A stretch of DNA of 64,000 nt from Roseitalea sp. (GTDB taxonomy: Bacteria; Pseudomonadota; Alphaproteobacteria; Rhizobiales; Rhizobiaceae), in contig JAEPON010000005.1 of NCBI GenBank assembly GCA_017642895.1, positions 62,001-126,000 on the forward strand, read 5' to 3'. Below are positions 50,775 to 59,053 of this stretch, piece after piece. The notes beneath the pieces are model-generated. The model did no database searches. It was given only the letters and a program-made list of their open reading frames with translations, and was not told the origin of the DNA. Made by a program: the position numbers and the translations under genes. Numbering within the stretch: the first letter of the stretch is position 1; each line of letters begins with the position of its first letter.

Positions 50775-50802
50775 TGGTGGGGCACGTGAGATTCGAACCC
50801 AC
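50775..50802 (-). repeat. 3' tRNA-type fragment with encoded CCA, candidate ICE attachment site
   Basis: Read on the minus strand this is a T-arm (GTGGG-TTCGAAT-CTCAC), the 3' acceptor strand GTGCCCC, discriminator A and CCA. No matching 5' half (GGGGCAC) follows upstream on that strand, so it is a fragment, as left by integration at the 3' end of a tRNA or tmRNA gene. Which gene cannot be told. The flanking 50570-50950 stretch has no gene. Confidence 0.6.
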
Positions 50803-50878
50803 AAACGCAGCGTGAGTGAACGAGTCGATGGACGTTTTAGCGCGCCTGAGTGAGCAACCTGCTTCCGCAAAATGTCCA

Positions 50879-50897
50879 CGTAAGCACCGCGTAAGCA
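50879..50897. repeat. Paired 8-bp repeats, left side
   Basis: CGTAAGCA at 50879-50886 and 50890-50897, 11 bases apart (one helical turn), 54 bases left of tRNA-Arg. The inverse pair lies at 51041-51059. Arm-type integrase or excisionase sites are a reasonable guess. Confidence 0.45.
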
Positions 50898-50951
50898 CTA
50901 TTTCCCGATGAGGGGAAAACTATAAGACACTGATTTTATGAAGAAAAGTGG

Positions 50952-51025
50952 CGCACCCGAGAGGATTCGAACCTCTGGCCTCCGCCTTCGGAGGGCGGCG
51001 CTCTATCCAGCTGAGCTACGGGTGC
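50952..51025 (-). tRNA. tRNA-Arg (anticodon CCG)
   Basis: 74 bases without CCA. Acceptor GCACCCG/CGGGTGC, D-arm GCTC-AGCTGGATA-GAGC, anticodon stem CCGCC/GGCGG with loop CTCCGAA (anticodon CCG at 50989-50991, decoding CGG), and T-arm AGAGG-TTCGAAT-CCTCT all fold normally. Protein frames across it are artefacts. Confidence 0.95.
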
Positions 51026-51040
51026 ATACCGTTCGCGAGA

Positions 51041-51059
51041 TGCTTACGCCATGCTTACG
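51041..51059. repeat. Paired 8-bp repeats, right side
   Basis: TGCTTACG at 51041-51048 and 51052-51059, 11 bases apart, exact inverse of the pair at 50879-50897. It lies in the 134 bases between the intact tRNA-Arg and its partial copy. Confidence 0.45.
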
Positions 51060-51159
51060 CGAGATTTTCGTCGGCATGAAGAGCGAACCCGACATTCGCC
51101 AAAGCCATTGTTTAGTCACTTCTTTCTTCCAGCACCTTTCGCTATCGTCAGACTTGACA

Positions 51160-51204
<45 letters not shown>

Positions 51205-51626
51205 CGCGCTTGTGCAGCGTTCCCATAACAAAGCGTTGCGCGGGCGTCCAACGCAAAGTGGGCCCGAGCAGCGGGCTTTCGCGAGAGGCCGTCATAGCAA
51301 CGGACGGCCGGCGATCCGCCGCCCAGCGCGCCAAAGACCAAGCCGATCGCCCAGTTGCAATCCGGCAACCGGTCCACATTGACAGGCCGGCGGCAGGTGC
51401 CGGCGGACCCGTCCCCTTTGGCGACCCGGCCGATCCGGTCGCTTGCCGGAACCCACCCGTGTCCGCACCACCGCGTCTCCCGTCTGTCCCGGCACGGCAG
51501 ACCGTATTCGCCATGCCCGCCCGCCGCATGTAGTCTGCCGCGGTCGCCCTTAGTGCAGCCATTGGGTTTCATGACGAGAACCCTTTCAAACCCGCTCCCC
51601 GCCGAACGGCCGCTCCGGATGCCGGT
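51205..51626. other. Gap between tRNA fragment and PPTase gene
   Basis: About 420 bases of high-GC sequence. A 178-residue open frame on the minus strand (51195-51731) is compositionally odd and overlaps both the tRNA fragment and the PPTase start, so I do not accept it. No promoter is obvious. Confidence 0.4.
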
Positions 51627-52283
51627 GTGGATCGCGCCGTGACGTCCGGTGACCCGGCTCTGGCCCGGGCCGTGGCACCGCTTGCCCCGCCCGGCGTTCT
51701 GGTCGCCGTGCAGCGCGTTGCCGGCACGCAAAGCGAGAGCCTGATGGCGTCAGAGGCCGTCATGCTTGCCGATGCGGCGCCCCGGGTGCGCCAGAGGAGT
51801 GCGGCCGCCCGCCATGCCGCGCGCCGATTGTTGCGCCGGCTGGGCGTGCCACCCTGCGAGATCCTGAAGGACCCGGCCGGCCGGCCGGTCTGGCCGACGG
51901 GGATCGTCGGCTCGCTCGCCCATGACGACGACTATGCGATCGCAGTCGTTGCGCCATCGTCCGCAGGGCTTGGTGGGCTGGGTGTCGATATCGAACCGGC
52001 CGAACCCTTGCCGGCGGAGATTGTCCATCTGGTGCTGACGTCGGCCGAGCATCGCCATTGCGGCGGCGATCTGCTGCTGGCGCGGTTGCTGTTCGTCATC
52101 AAGGAAGCGGTCTACAAGGCGGTCAATCCCGCCGACAATGTCTTTCTCGATTTTCATGACGTTGTTGTGGACCTTGCCACCGGCCAGGCCCGAACCCGCA
52201 CCGGACGCACCGTGGCGTTTGCCGCGACCATACAACCCCGGCTTGTCGCGATCGCCCGATGGACGCCGATCGCCGGGCGCTGA
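51627..52283 (+). CDS. 4'-phosphopantetheinyl transferase (Sfp/EntD type)
   Basis: 218 residues, GTG start. Motifs: GSLAHDDDYAIAVVAP, the Mg-binding GLGVDIEPAEPL and FVIKEAVYKAV. It attaches phosphopantetheine to carrier domains, here presumably the T domains of the two NRPS proteins downstream. Closer to the EntD branch by the SLAHDDDYA motif. First gene of the NRPS locus. Confidence 0.88.
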   Translation: MDRAVTSGDPALARAVAPLAPPGVLVAVQRVAGTQSESLMASEAVMLADAAPRVRQRSAAARHAARRLLRRLGVPPCEILKDPAGRPVWPTGIVGSLAHDDDYAIAVVAPSSAGLGGLGVDIEPAEPLPAEIVHLVLTSAEHRHCGGDLLLARLLFVIKEAVYKAVNPADNVFLDFHDVVVDLATGQARTRTGRTVAFAATIQPRLVAIARWTPIAGR

Positions 52284-52546
52284 AAGAGACAATGCCGCCG
52301 GCCGGCCAAGACCATCTTTCCCATCGCGGCCGGATGGCTGAACAGGTGAGCGGGCAATACTCGTAAAAATTGAAAATTTTACTTGTATTCTCGTTTAAAT
52401 TGTGAAAACTTCCTGATGTGAATATGGCGTATTGAACGTGCTTCGAAGTGTTTTACTTCGGACCACAGTATCTATTGCGAAATATTCAATCGATAAAGCG
52501 AATAACTTGATATTTTTCTGTTTTGGATGGAAAGCGGGAGATTTCC
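52284..52546 (+). promoter_or_regulatory. AT-rich promoter region of the NRPS locus
   Basis: A sharp drop in GC content marks 52360-52530. TTGAAA (52370-52375) and TTTAAA (52394-52399) are 18 bases apart. CGAAGT-GTTTT-ACTTCG (52444-52460) forms a 6-bp hairpin or operator upstream of the small gene at 52547. Confidence 0.5.
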
Positions 52547-52885
52547 ATGGCCGAAAGTGGTGGAACTGCGCCGAAATACAAGAAAGGCTGGGTGGATGCG
52601 ATTGCCGGCAAGGGCCCAGACCAGGAGCTGGACTGCGTCATGATCTGGGGTTTCCCGGGAAAGGGGCAATCGGCCAACAGCGTGTCGATATACTGGGACA
52701 TGTTCTTGAATACTTGCTGGGATGTTCCCGGTGATGCCGTCCTTCATCATGAACCGCTTGCCGATGCGGGTGGCCGGATGCCGGGCGCCACGGTTTTCTG
52801 GATCGATCGTGCCCGCTGGGAGGATGTGACGACACTGACGCGCAACCCCAACCGGCAGGCCCGGGCCATGGCAACCTGCGGCTGA
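52547..52885 (+). CDS. Small hypothetical protein upstream of NRPS genes
   Basis: 112 residues (MAESGGTAPKYKKGWVDAIA...). GGGAGA lies a few bases upstream of the ATG. No signal peptide or membrane segment. It is not an MbtH-like protein (no SLWP or WxDxRP signatures) and I know no family. Its place, directly after the AT-rich promoter and 128 bases before the first NRPS, suggests co-expression with the pathway. Confidence 0.5.
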   Translation: MAESGGTAPKYKKGWVDAIAGKGPDQELDCVMIWGFPGKGQSANSVSIYWDMFLNTCWDVPGDAVLHHEPLADAGGRMPGATVFWIDRARWEDVTTLTRNPNRQARAMATCG

Positions 52886-53013
52886 GCGCCCTTACGTCGT
52901 CAGCCCTTGCGCCGGCAGCCCTTTCCGCCGGCTGCATTGAACGGGCGGCGACAACGACGCCCGGACCCACACCTTCAAGCTGTAGCACCACCGACTTCTG
53001 GGGAGACGCCGCA

Positions 53014-56000
53014 TTGGACGAAACCGGCGAAACGGTACGCGACATGCGCGCCGGCGGCGTTCATGATCTGGTGGACGCAACAGCGCGCACCCACGGCGAA
53101 GACATCGCCCTTGTCGACGGGACCGGGCAACAACTCACATACGCGCAGTTGCTGTCGGCGGCCGATGCCATGTCCGGGCGGCTGGTGGCGGCGGGCGTCG
53201 GCCGCGGGCACTTGGTCGGGATTTGCATGGCGCGCAGCGCCGCCATGATCGTCGCGCTGCTGGCCGTTCATCGGGCCGGCGCCGCCTATGTCCCGCTCGA
53301 TCCGAACTATCCGCGCGCACGGCTGGCCTTCATGGTCAAGGACAGCGGATGCAAAACGATTGTCTGTGACCGGCAAACGCAAGAGCTGTGCGCATCGCTT
53401 GGCAACGACCACCGGCCATTGGTGCTTGACCGGCTCGTTGAGACGGCGAAACCTGACGAATGGGGGCAGCCGGCCGCCAACGACCGAAGCGATCTGTCTC
53501 ACATCATCTATACCTCGGGATCGACGGGCACGCCGAAGGCGGTCTGCATCACCCACCATAATGTCCTTGCCCTTCTGGACTGGGCGCATGCCACCTTCGA
53601 CGCCGCCGATTTCTCCGGGCTGCTCGGCTCAACCTCGATCTGTTTCGATCTTTCGGTCTTTGAAATCTTCGCCACGCTCACAGCGGGCGGTCGTCTTTTC
53701 CTGGTCGAGAACCTTCTTTCGCTGGATGATGCCGCGCTGCGCCGGCAGGACATCAGGCTGATCAACACGGTCCCGTCCGTCCTGCAGGAATATCTGCGGA
53801 TCGGCCCCTTGCCCGCATCCCTTCAAACGCTTTGCGCGGCCGGCGAGCCGTTTCCCGGCGATCTTCTCGAGGATCTGCTCGCCCGGGGCATCGGCCGTGT
53901 GTTCAATCTTTACGGGCCGTCGGAAGATACAACCTATTCGACCGCTGCGCGCCTTGGCGCCGCCGATGTCGCAGCCCCGCCGATCGGCATGCCGTTGCCC
54001 GGAACACAGGCGCACATACTCGACGACAGTCTTCAGCGTTGTGCGGCGGGCGATGTCGGAGAGCTTTTTCTTGCCGGCGATGGCGTCGCTTGCGGCTATC
54101 TGGGGCGCGGCGGGCTCACCGCGCAACGGTTCTTGCCCAACCCGTTCTCCGAAACACCCGGCGCGCGCATGTACAGAACCGGCGATCTGGTTCGGCTGCG
54201 GCCGGACGGGGCCCTCGACTATAAGGGGCGTTCCGATGCGCAGTTCAAGCTGCACGGGTTCCGCATCGAGGCCGGCGAGATCGAGAGCGTGTTGCGCCGC
54301 CATCCCGAAATCGGCAATGCCGCTGTCACGGTCAAGCCCGGTCCGATGGGTGACAGGCGACTTGTTGGCTATGTCACAAGCGATGACATGCCGAATGCGG
54401 ACGTGCTGCGGGCATTGCTGGGCGAGGCACTGCCCGCGCACATGATCCCCTCATTGTTCGTACAACTGGACAAACTGCCCAGACTTGAAAACGGCAAGAC
54501 CGATCGCGCCGCCCTGCCCGATCCCGAGTGGCCGTCATCAGACGACACAGCCCAACCGGCACCAACGGATCCACTGGCGCGGCTGCACGCCTTGTGGCGC
54601 GACGCGGCGGGTGCCGCCGCGACCGATCGGGCCGCCTCTTTCTTCAGTCTCGGCGGCAGTTCACTCGCCGCGTCGCGCCTGATCGCACGCATCCGCGCCG
54701 AATTCGGCGTTGATGTCCGCCTTTCGGCCTTCTTCGAGAGCCCGACATTGGCCAATCTTGAGGCGATGATCAAAGCCGCACCGCGAACGCACACCATGTC
54801 GCGGGGCGCAGCGAACGCAACGTTTGCCGACGATCGCGCGATCCCCGTTCCCTCCGCCCAGCGGCAAATGTGGTTTCTCTCCAAACAGGACCCGGAATCG
54901 GTGGCCTATGCCATACCGGCGGCCATCCGTTTGTCCGGCGCCGGATTGACGGCGAGGGGTTTGCAAGCGGCGTGCAAGGCGGTCCTCGACCGGCATCCGA
55001 ACTTGCGGGCGAAAATCGCCATGACCGACGACGGTCATGTGGTGCAGCGATTTTTGCCGGCCGCAGAATGTGCCCTTGTGCCGGAGACCCTGCCGGCAGG
55101 CAGCGATGATCCATGGTCAGCCGTCGAGCGCATTGCCCTGGCACTGGCCGATCATCCGCACGATGTCGAAGCCGGTGACCTGCTGCGATGGCGCCTTCTT
55201 CAAGGCGCCGACAAGGACTGGTGGCTTGCGCTGTCGGTCCATCACGCGATGTTCGATGAATGGTCGCTCGCCAACCTCGCTTCAGACCTTCAAACGGCCT
55301 GTGCGGGCGCCAAGGCAGAGCCGCTTCCCATGAGTTTTGCCGATTATTGCCGCTGGACCGAAGAGGCCGGGAAAGGTCCGGCCTTCCGGCAACTGTTGCA
55401 GGAGTGGGTGGACGATGTGTCCGGCGTGCCGCCCGTCAACTGGCCGGACGGCGGAAGCGTGCGTCCGGTCCATCCAGGCCGGCGGATCGCCGGAAGCTTG
55501 ACGGTGGACTTGCCGGGGGACCTCGACCAAGCGATCCGGACGGCCGCCGGCGCTGCCGATGTCACGCCCTATGTCTGGCTCCTGTCGGTCTTCCAGATCG
55601 TGTTGCACGAGCATACCGGCCAGAATGCCTTTACGGTCGGCACCGCGGTTGCCGGCCGCACAATGGCGGCACTCGAGCCGCTGATCGGCTGTTTCACCAA
55701 CACATTGCCCATTCCCGCCCGGCTGGACCGCGCAGCAACATTCTCCGATCTGGTCGCCACGAACCGCGCCGGGTGCTTTGCGGCGCTTTCCCGCTCGGAT
55801 GTTCCCCTCGAAGCGATCATCAACCGCTTGCGCGCCGCCAGGGACCCGGGCGCCCACGGGCTGGTGCGCGTCGCATTCGGCGTGCAGAACGGCCCGCCCC
55901 TGCTTTCGTCGGGTGACCGGGTGCGGGTGGAAGCCCGGGAGTTCGAAAACCCTGAGGCCCGCCTCGACCTGACGCTTTGGGTGGATTTCCGCAACGGGAC

Positions 56001-56340
56001 CGCGCGTGCGAACTGGACCTACGACGCCGCCCTGTTCACACCCGGGACGGTTGAGCGATTTGACGCGCGGATGCAGGCATTGGCGCGACAATTCCTTGCA
56101 AACCCACAAACCGTATGGGGCGATATCGCCTCCGCCAAGCCAGCAGCATCCCTTGACGCGACGCCAAGGGACGCCGCTGCAAAGGCCGCCATGGCCGCCA
56201 AAACCACAACCCCCCAAAACGCCGCGCCGCCCAAGGCCACAAGGCGTGGTGCCGGCCCGGCCGCAGCCTATCGGCATGCGGATGCAACACGCCTGCTTGT
56301 CGAGCCACGGAACGGGTCTGAACCCAAAAAGGCGAGGTAA
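53014..56340 (+). CDS. Nonribosomal peptide synthetase, A-T-C
   Basis: 1108 residues; TTG start with GGGGAGA 7 bases upstream. A domain about 15-510: A3 IYTSGSTGTPKAV, A5 NLYGPSEDTTYST, A7 YRTGDLVRL, A10 LENGKTDRAAL. T domain about 545-610 (SFFSLGGSSLAASRLI). C domain about 625-1040 with HHAMFDEWS at 55240-55266. By eye the ten-residue specificity code reads D-L-F-T-C-A-L-T-Y-K, near the published Ala-type DLYNNALTYK. The last 60 residues are an Ala/Pro-rich tail. No initiating C domain, so it can act as a loading module. Confidence 0.9.
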   Translation: MDETGETVRDMRAGGVHDLVDATARTHGEDIALVDGTGQQLTYAQLLSAADAMSGRLVAAGVGRGHLVGICMARSAAMIVALLAVHRAGAAYVPLDPNYPRARLAFMVKDSGCKTIVCDRQTQELCASLGNDHRPLVLDRLVETAKPDEWGQPAANDRSDLSHIIYTSGSTGTPKAVCITHHNVLALLDWAHATFDAADFSGLLGSTSICFDLSVFEIFATLTAGGRLFLVENLLSLDDAALRRQDIRLINTVPSVLQEYLRIGPLPASLQTLCAAGEPFPGDLLEDLLARGIGRVFNLYGPSEDTTYSTAARLGAADVAAPPIGMPLPGTQAHILDDSLQRCAAGDVGELFLAGDGVACGYLGRGGLTAQRFLPNPFSETPGARMYRTGDLVRLRPDGALDYKGRSDAQFKLHGFRIEAGEIESVLRRHPEIGNAAVTVKPGPMGDRRLVGYVTSDDMPNADVLRALLGEALPAHMIPSLFVQLDKLPRLENGKTDRAALPDPEWPSSDDTAQPAPTDPLARLHALWRDAAGAAATDRAASFFSLGGSSLAASRLIARIRAEFGVDVRLSAFFESPTLANLEAMIKAAPRTHTMSRGAANATFADDRAIPVPSAQRQMWFLSKQDPESVAYAIPAAIRLSGAGLTARGLQAACKAVLDRHPNLRAKIAMTDDGHVVQRFLPAAECALVPETLPAGSDDPWSAVERIALALADHPHDVEAGDLLRWRLLQGADKDWWLALSVHHAMFDEWSLANLASDLQTACAGAKAEPLPMSFADYCRWTEEAGKGPAFRQLLQEWVDDVSGVPPVNWPDGGSVRPVHPGRRIAGSLTVDLPGDLDQAIRTAAGAADVTPYVWLLSVFQIVLHEHTGQNAFTVGTAVAGRTMAALEPLIGCFTNTLPIPARLDRAATFSDLVATNRAGCFAALSRSDVPLEAIINRLRAARDPGAHGLVRVAFGVQNGPPLLSSGDRVRVEAREFENPEARLDLTLWVDFRNGTARANWTYDAALFTPGTVERFDARMQALARQFLANPQTVWGDIASAKPAASLDATPRDAAAKAAMAAKTTTPQNAAPPKATRRGAGPAAAYRHADATRLLVEPRNGSEPKKAR

Positions 56341-56346
56341 AGGCAC

Positions 56347-58389
56347 ATGCACCTGTCGCAACTGAAACGCCGCACGCGAAAAAGGGTCGATGCGAGCATG
56401 CTGGCCAATGTTTCGCCACCGCCGGACGGGCGCGGCCCGGCGTGCGTCCAAGCGGTCGATCCGTCGGTCAATCTCGGCGAATGGATCAGCGCGAACCGTC
56501 CGAAAGTCGGCCGGCTTTTGACGGAGCATGGCGGTGTGCTGTTTCGTGGCTTCGCCGTCGGCGACATGGACGCCTTCCGCAACGCCGTTAAGGCCGCATC
56601 ATCCAGGCTGATCGAATATGGCGAGCGATCGTCGCCGCGGCAAAGCCTGGGCAACAATGTCTACACATCGACCGAGCATCCGAAACACCAGCCGATCGTG
56701 CTGCATACCGAGCAGTCCTATACGCTCAATCCGCCGCTCAAAATCAGCTTCTGCTGCAAGACCGCGGCGGCCGCAGGCGGCGCCACGCCGACCTCGGACA
56801 TGCGGGGCGTCATCGGATATCTGGCCGCGCACGTGCCCGGTGCCCTGCAAAGGTTTCGCGATGTGGGCGTGGCCTATGTGCGAAACTACATTCCCGGCAT
56901 CAGCCTGAGCTGGCAGGAAGCCTTCCAGACCGACGATCGATCGCAGGTCGAGGCCCATTGTCGCCAGGCGGATATCGCGTTCGAATGGCGGTCCGATGGT
57001 GTCTTGCGCACCCGCCAGATCCGCTCGGCCGTCCAGACCCACCCCGCGACCGGGCAAGAGGTCTGGTTCAATCACGGCCTGTTCTTCAATGTCGAAAGCC
57101 TGGAACCGGAAGTCGCCGCCGCCCTGAAGGCCTCCTATGCCGACGATGAATTGCCCTACCAGACGCAATATGGCGACGGGCAGCCGATCGAACCGGAAAC
57201 GATCGATGCGCTGAAGGCTGCCTATGCCGACCAGACGACGCGCTTTGACTGGCGCGAAGGCGATGTGCTGATCCTGGACAATATGCTGACGGCCCATGGC
57301 CGCGAGCCTTTCGAGGGCGAGCGCATGGTCTGGACCATCATGAGCGATCCGATCGCCTTGCCGCGGTTCGGCCCGCAAGGCAGCGCACAACCGGGCACGC
57401 ACGGCGAAATCATCGACGGTGTCCTGTGTGCACCCTACGCGCTCGATGGTGCGGACACGCGCCTGAGGATGCTGCGCCCGGCAGCCGGCGCATTCGATCT
57501 TGCGGCATGGATCGCGCACAACAGGTCAACGGTCAACACGTTGCTGCTTGAGCACGGGGCGCTGCTCTTTCGGGGGTTCGACATACCCGACGCGGAGACC
57601 TTCCGCGACTGTGCAATCGGCTTTTCGGGACATTTGCTCGACTATCCCGAACGCGCCGCGCAGCGCGAGACGATCGCCGATCAGGTCTTCACGTCAACGG
57701 CGATGGCGTCCGACCAGTCGATACCGCTGCATCACGAAATGTCCTATTCGCACCAATGGCCTTCGCGGCTGTACTTTTATTGCGACCGACCCGCCGAGAC
57801 CGGCGGGGAAACCCCGCTGGCCTGGGATCGCGACGTCTATCCCGCCCTGCCCCAGGACATCAGGGACGCTTTCGAAGCCAGGCACGTCCTTTACGTGCGC
57901 AATTTCGGCGATGATCTGGATTTGCCATGGTCAGAGGTTTTCCAGACCGAGGACCGGTCCGAAGTGGAAGCCTATTGCACCGCATCGGGCGCCACGTTCG
58001 AATGGCTGAGCGGAAACCGCCTGCGGACTCGGCAGGTGCGTCAGGCCATCGCCCGCCACCCGGTGACGGGTGAGAAGGTCTGGTTCAACCACGCCGCACT
58101 TTTCCATTCATCGAACATGCCCGCCGATCTCCGCGAGGCCCTGCTGCGACAGCGCGGCGAAGACGGCCTGCCGCGCAACGCCTATTTTGGCGACGGCTCA
58201 CCCATTGCCGACAACGTCGTCGAGACGATCCGTGCAACCTACCGCGCCAACAGCATCGCCTTCCCATGGCAGCGCGAGGACCTGCTCGTCGTGGACAATT
58301 TCCTGTGTACGCACGGCCGCAACCCGTTCGCCGGCAAACGCCGGACGCTGGTCGCCATGTCCGATCTTTTCGTCTCCAACCCGGTATGA
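56347..58389 (+). CDS. Tandem double TauD/SyrP-like Fe(II)/2-oxoglutarate dioxygenase
   Basis: 680 residues, two homologous TauD/TfdA-type halves (about 40-335 and 383-677). Each keeps a complete metal site. Half 1: His120-x-Glu122 (LHTEQSY) and His317 (TAHGREPF), with Arg326. Half 2: His462-x-Glu464 (LHHEMSY) and His656 (CTHGRNPF), with Arg665/666. HxE instead of HxD matches SyrP-like hydroxylases, which modify carrier-bound amino acids. It lies between two NRPS genes, so tailoring of a tethered residue is likely. The fusion is unusual; typical members have about 320-340 residues. Confidence 0.85.
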   Translation: MHLSQLKRRTRKRVDASMLANVSPPPDGRGPACVQAVDPSVNLGEWISANRPKVGRLLTEHGGVLFRGFAVGDMDAFRNAVKAASSRLIEYGERSSPRQSLGNNVYTSTEHPKHQPIVLHTEQSYTLNPPLKISFCCKTAAAAGGATPTSDMRGVIGYLAAHVPGALQRFRDVGVAYVRNYIPGISLSWQEAFQTDDRSQVEAHCRQADIAFEWRSDGVLRTRQIRSAVQTHPATGQEVWFNHGLFFNVESLEPEVAAALKASYADDELPYQTQYGDGQPIEPETIDALKAAYADQTTRFDWREGDVLILDNMLTAHGREPFEGERMVWTIMSDPIALPRFGPQGSAQPGTHGEIIDGVLCAPYALDGADTRLRMLRPAAGAFDLAAWIAHNRSTVNTLLLEHGALLFRGFDIPDAETFRDCAIGFSGHLLDYPERAAQRETIADQVFTSTAMASDQSIPLHHEMSYSHQWPSRLYFYCDRPAETGGETPLAWDRDVYPALPQDIRDAFEARHVLYVRNFGDDLDLPWSEVFQTEDRSEVEAYCTASGATFEWLSGNRLRTRQVRQAIARHPVTGEKVWFNHAALFHSSNMPADLREALLRQRGEDGLPRNAYFGDGSPIADNVVETIRATYRANSIAFPWQREDLLVVDNFLCTHGRNPFAGKRRTLVAMSDLFVSNPV

Positions 58390-58393
58390 TCTC

Positions 58394-58954
58394 ATGTCCA
58401 GTTCGCTCCAAACCATCGAAACCGCCGGATTTCGCACAAGCGCACATCAGCGCCGGCTTTTGCACCTGTCGCAGGGCGGCGAGGCCGTCTCGCAACTGAC
58501 AGCGGAGCTCGATTTTGGTCCGGACGTGGCGCCCGACGATGCCGCCCGCCTGTTGAACACGCATCTTGAGGCGGTGATCGACCATCACGAGATGCTGCGC
58601 ATGAAGGTCGAAATGGCCGGCGACCTTGGCCTGGTCATGCAGATACCCATCGGTCCGGGCGAACGGGGACCGCTGGCCGCGAGGTTCAACGCATTGCCGA
58701 ACGGACGGGTCGGCATCGACATGTCGGCGCCGCCCGAGGTCCTGGACGCTGAAAGCCTGGCCATCATTCTCGAACAGATCCTTGAAATCTGGGCCGGCGG
58801 AACGCTGGAGCCCCAGGACCTGCAATATGTCGATTATTCGGAATATGTGGTCGATGCGCCCGAAGACCCGGACTGCAAGACAGCGCTGGCTGACCTTGAA
58901 GACCTCTATGCCGGCAAACGACGGCGGGTCAGTCTCGCCCTTTCGGACGGGTAG
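58394..58954 (+). CDS. Degenerate C-domain N-terminal part, cut by an amber codon
   Basis: 186 residues ending at TAG (58952-58954). The sequence is the N-lobe of a condensation domain (TSAHQRRLLHLSQGG..., VIDHHEMLRMKVEM, LQYVDYSEYVV). The catalytic HHxxxDG position reads PPEVLDA (58730-58750). The same frame stays open after the TAG and encodes the matching C-lobe and the rest of the NRPS, so this is the 5' end of one broken or specially decoded gene. A standalone small protein is less likely. Confidence 0.75.
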   Translation: MSSSLQTIETAGFRTSAHQRRLLHLSQGGEAVSQLTAELDFGPDVAPDDAARLLNTHLEAVIDHHEMLRMKVEMAGDLGLVMQIPIGPGERGPLAARFNALPNGRVGIDMSAPPEVLDAESLAIILEQILEIWAGGTLEPQDLQYVDYSEYVVDAPEDPDCKTALADLEDLYAGKRRRVSLALSDG

Positions 58955-59053
58955 ACGAACGACGATGCGCGGGTTTCGTTCTGCATTGACCATAATGGCG
59001 CCATCGCGGCCGGCACCTGCGAAGAAGCCCTGTTCGCCGCCTGGGCGACGGCA

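Larger units (their letters stand above)
1..50802. mobile_element. Body of an integrative and conjugative element (left end outside window)
   Basis: The span carries a near-complete conjugation set: relaxase, TraG coupling protein, TraF peptidase, transglycosylase and trbBCDEJKLFGI. It also carries the ParB-like/DUF932/Toprim/DUF2493/DUF736 block and a QseC-QseM-FseA-RdfS-like excision switch. Three cargo blocks interrupt this core. The right limit is placed at a 3' tRNA-type fragment with encoded CCA (50775-50802). No integrase gene is visible, so the left boundary and the integration target are inferred to lie before position 1. A conjugative plasmid is the alternative; the absence of repA and parA and the presence of an RdfS-like gene favour an ICE. 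Confidence 0.6.
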
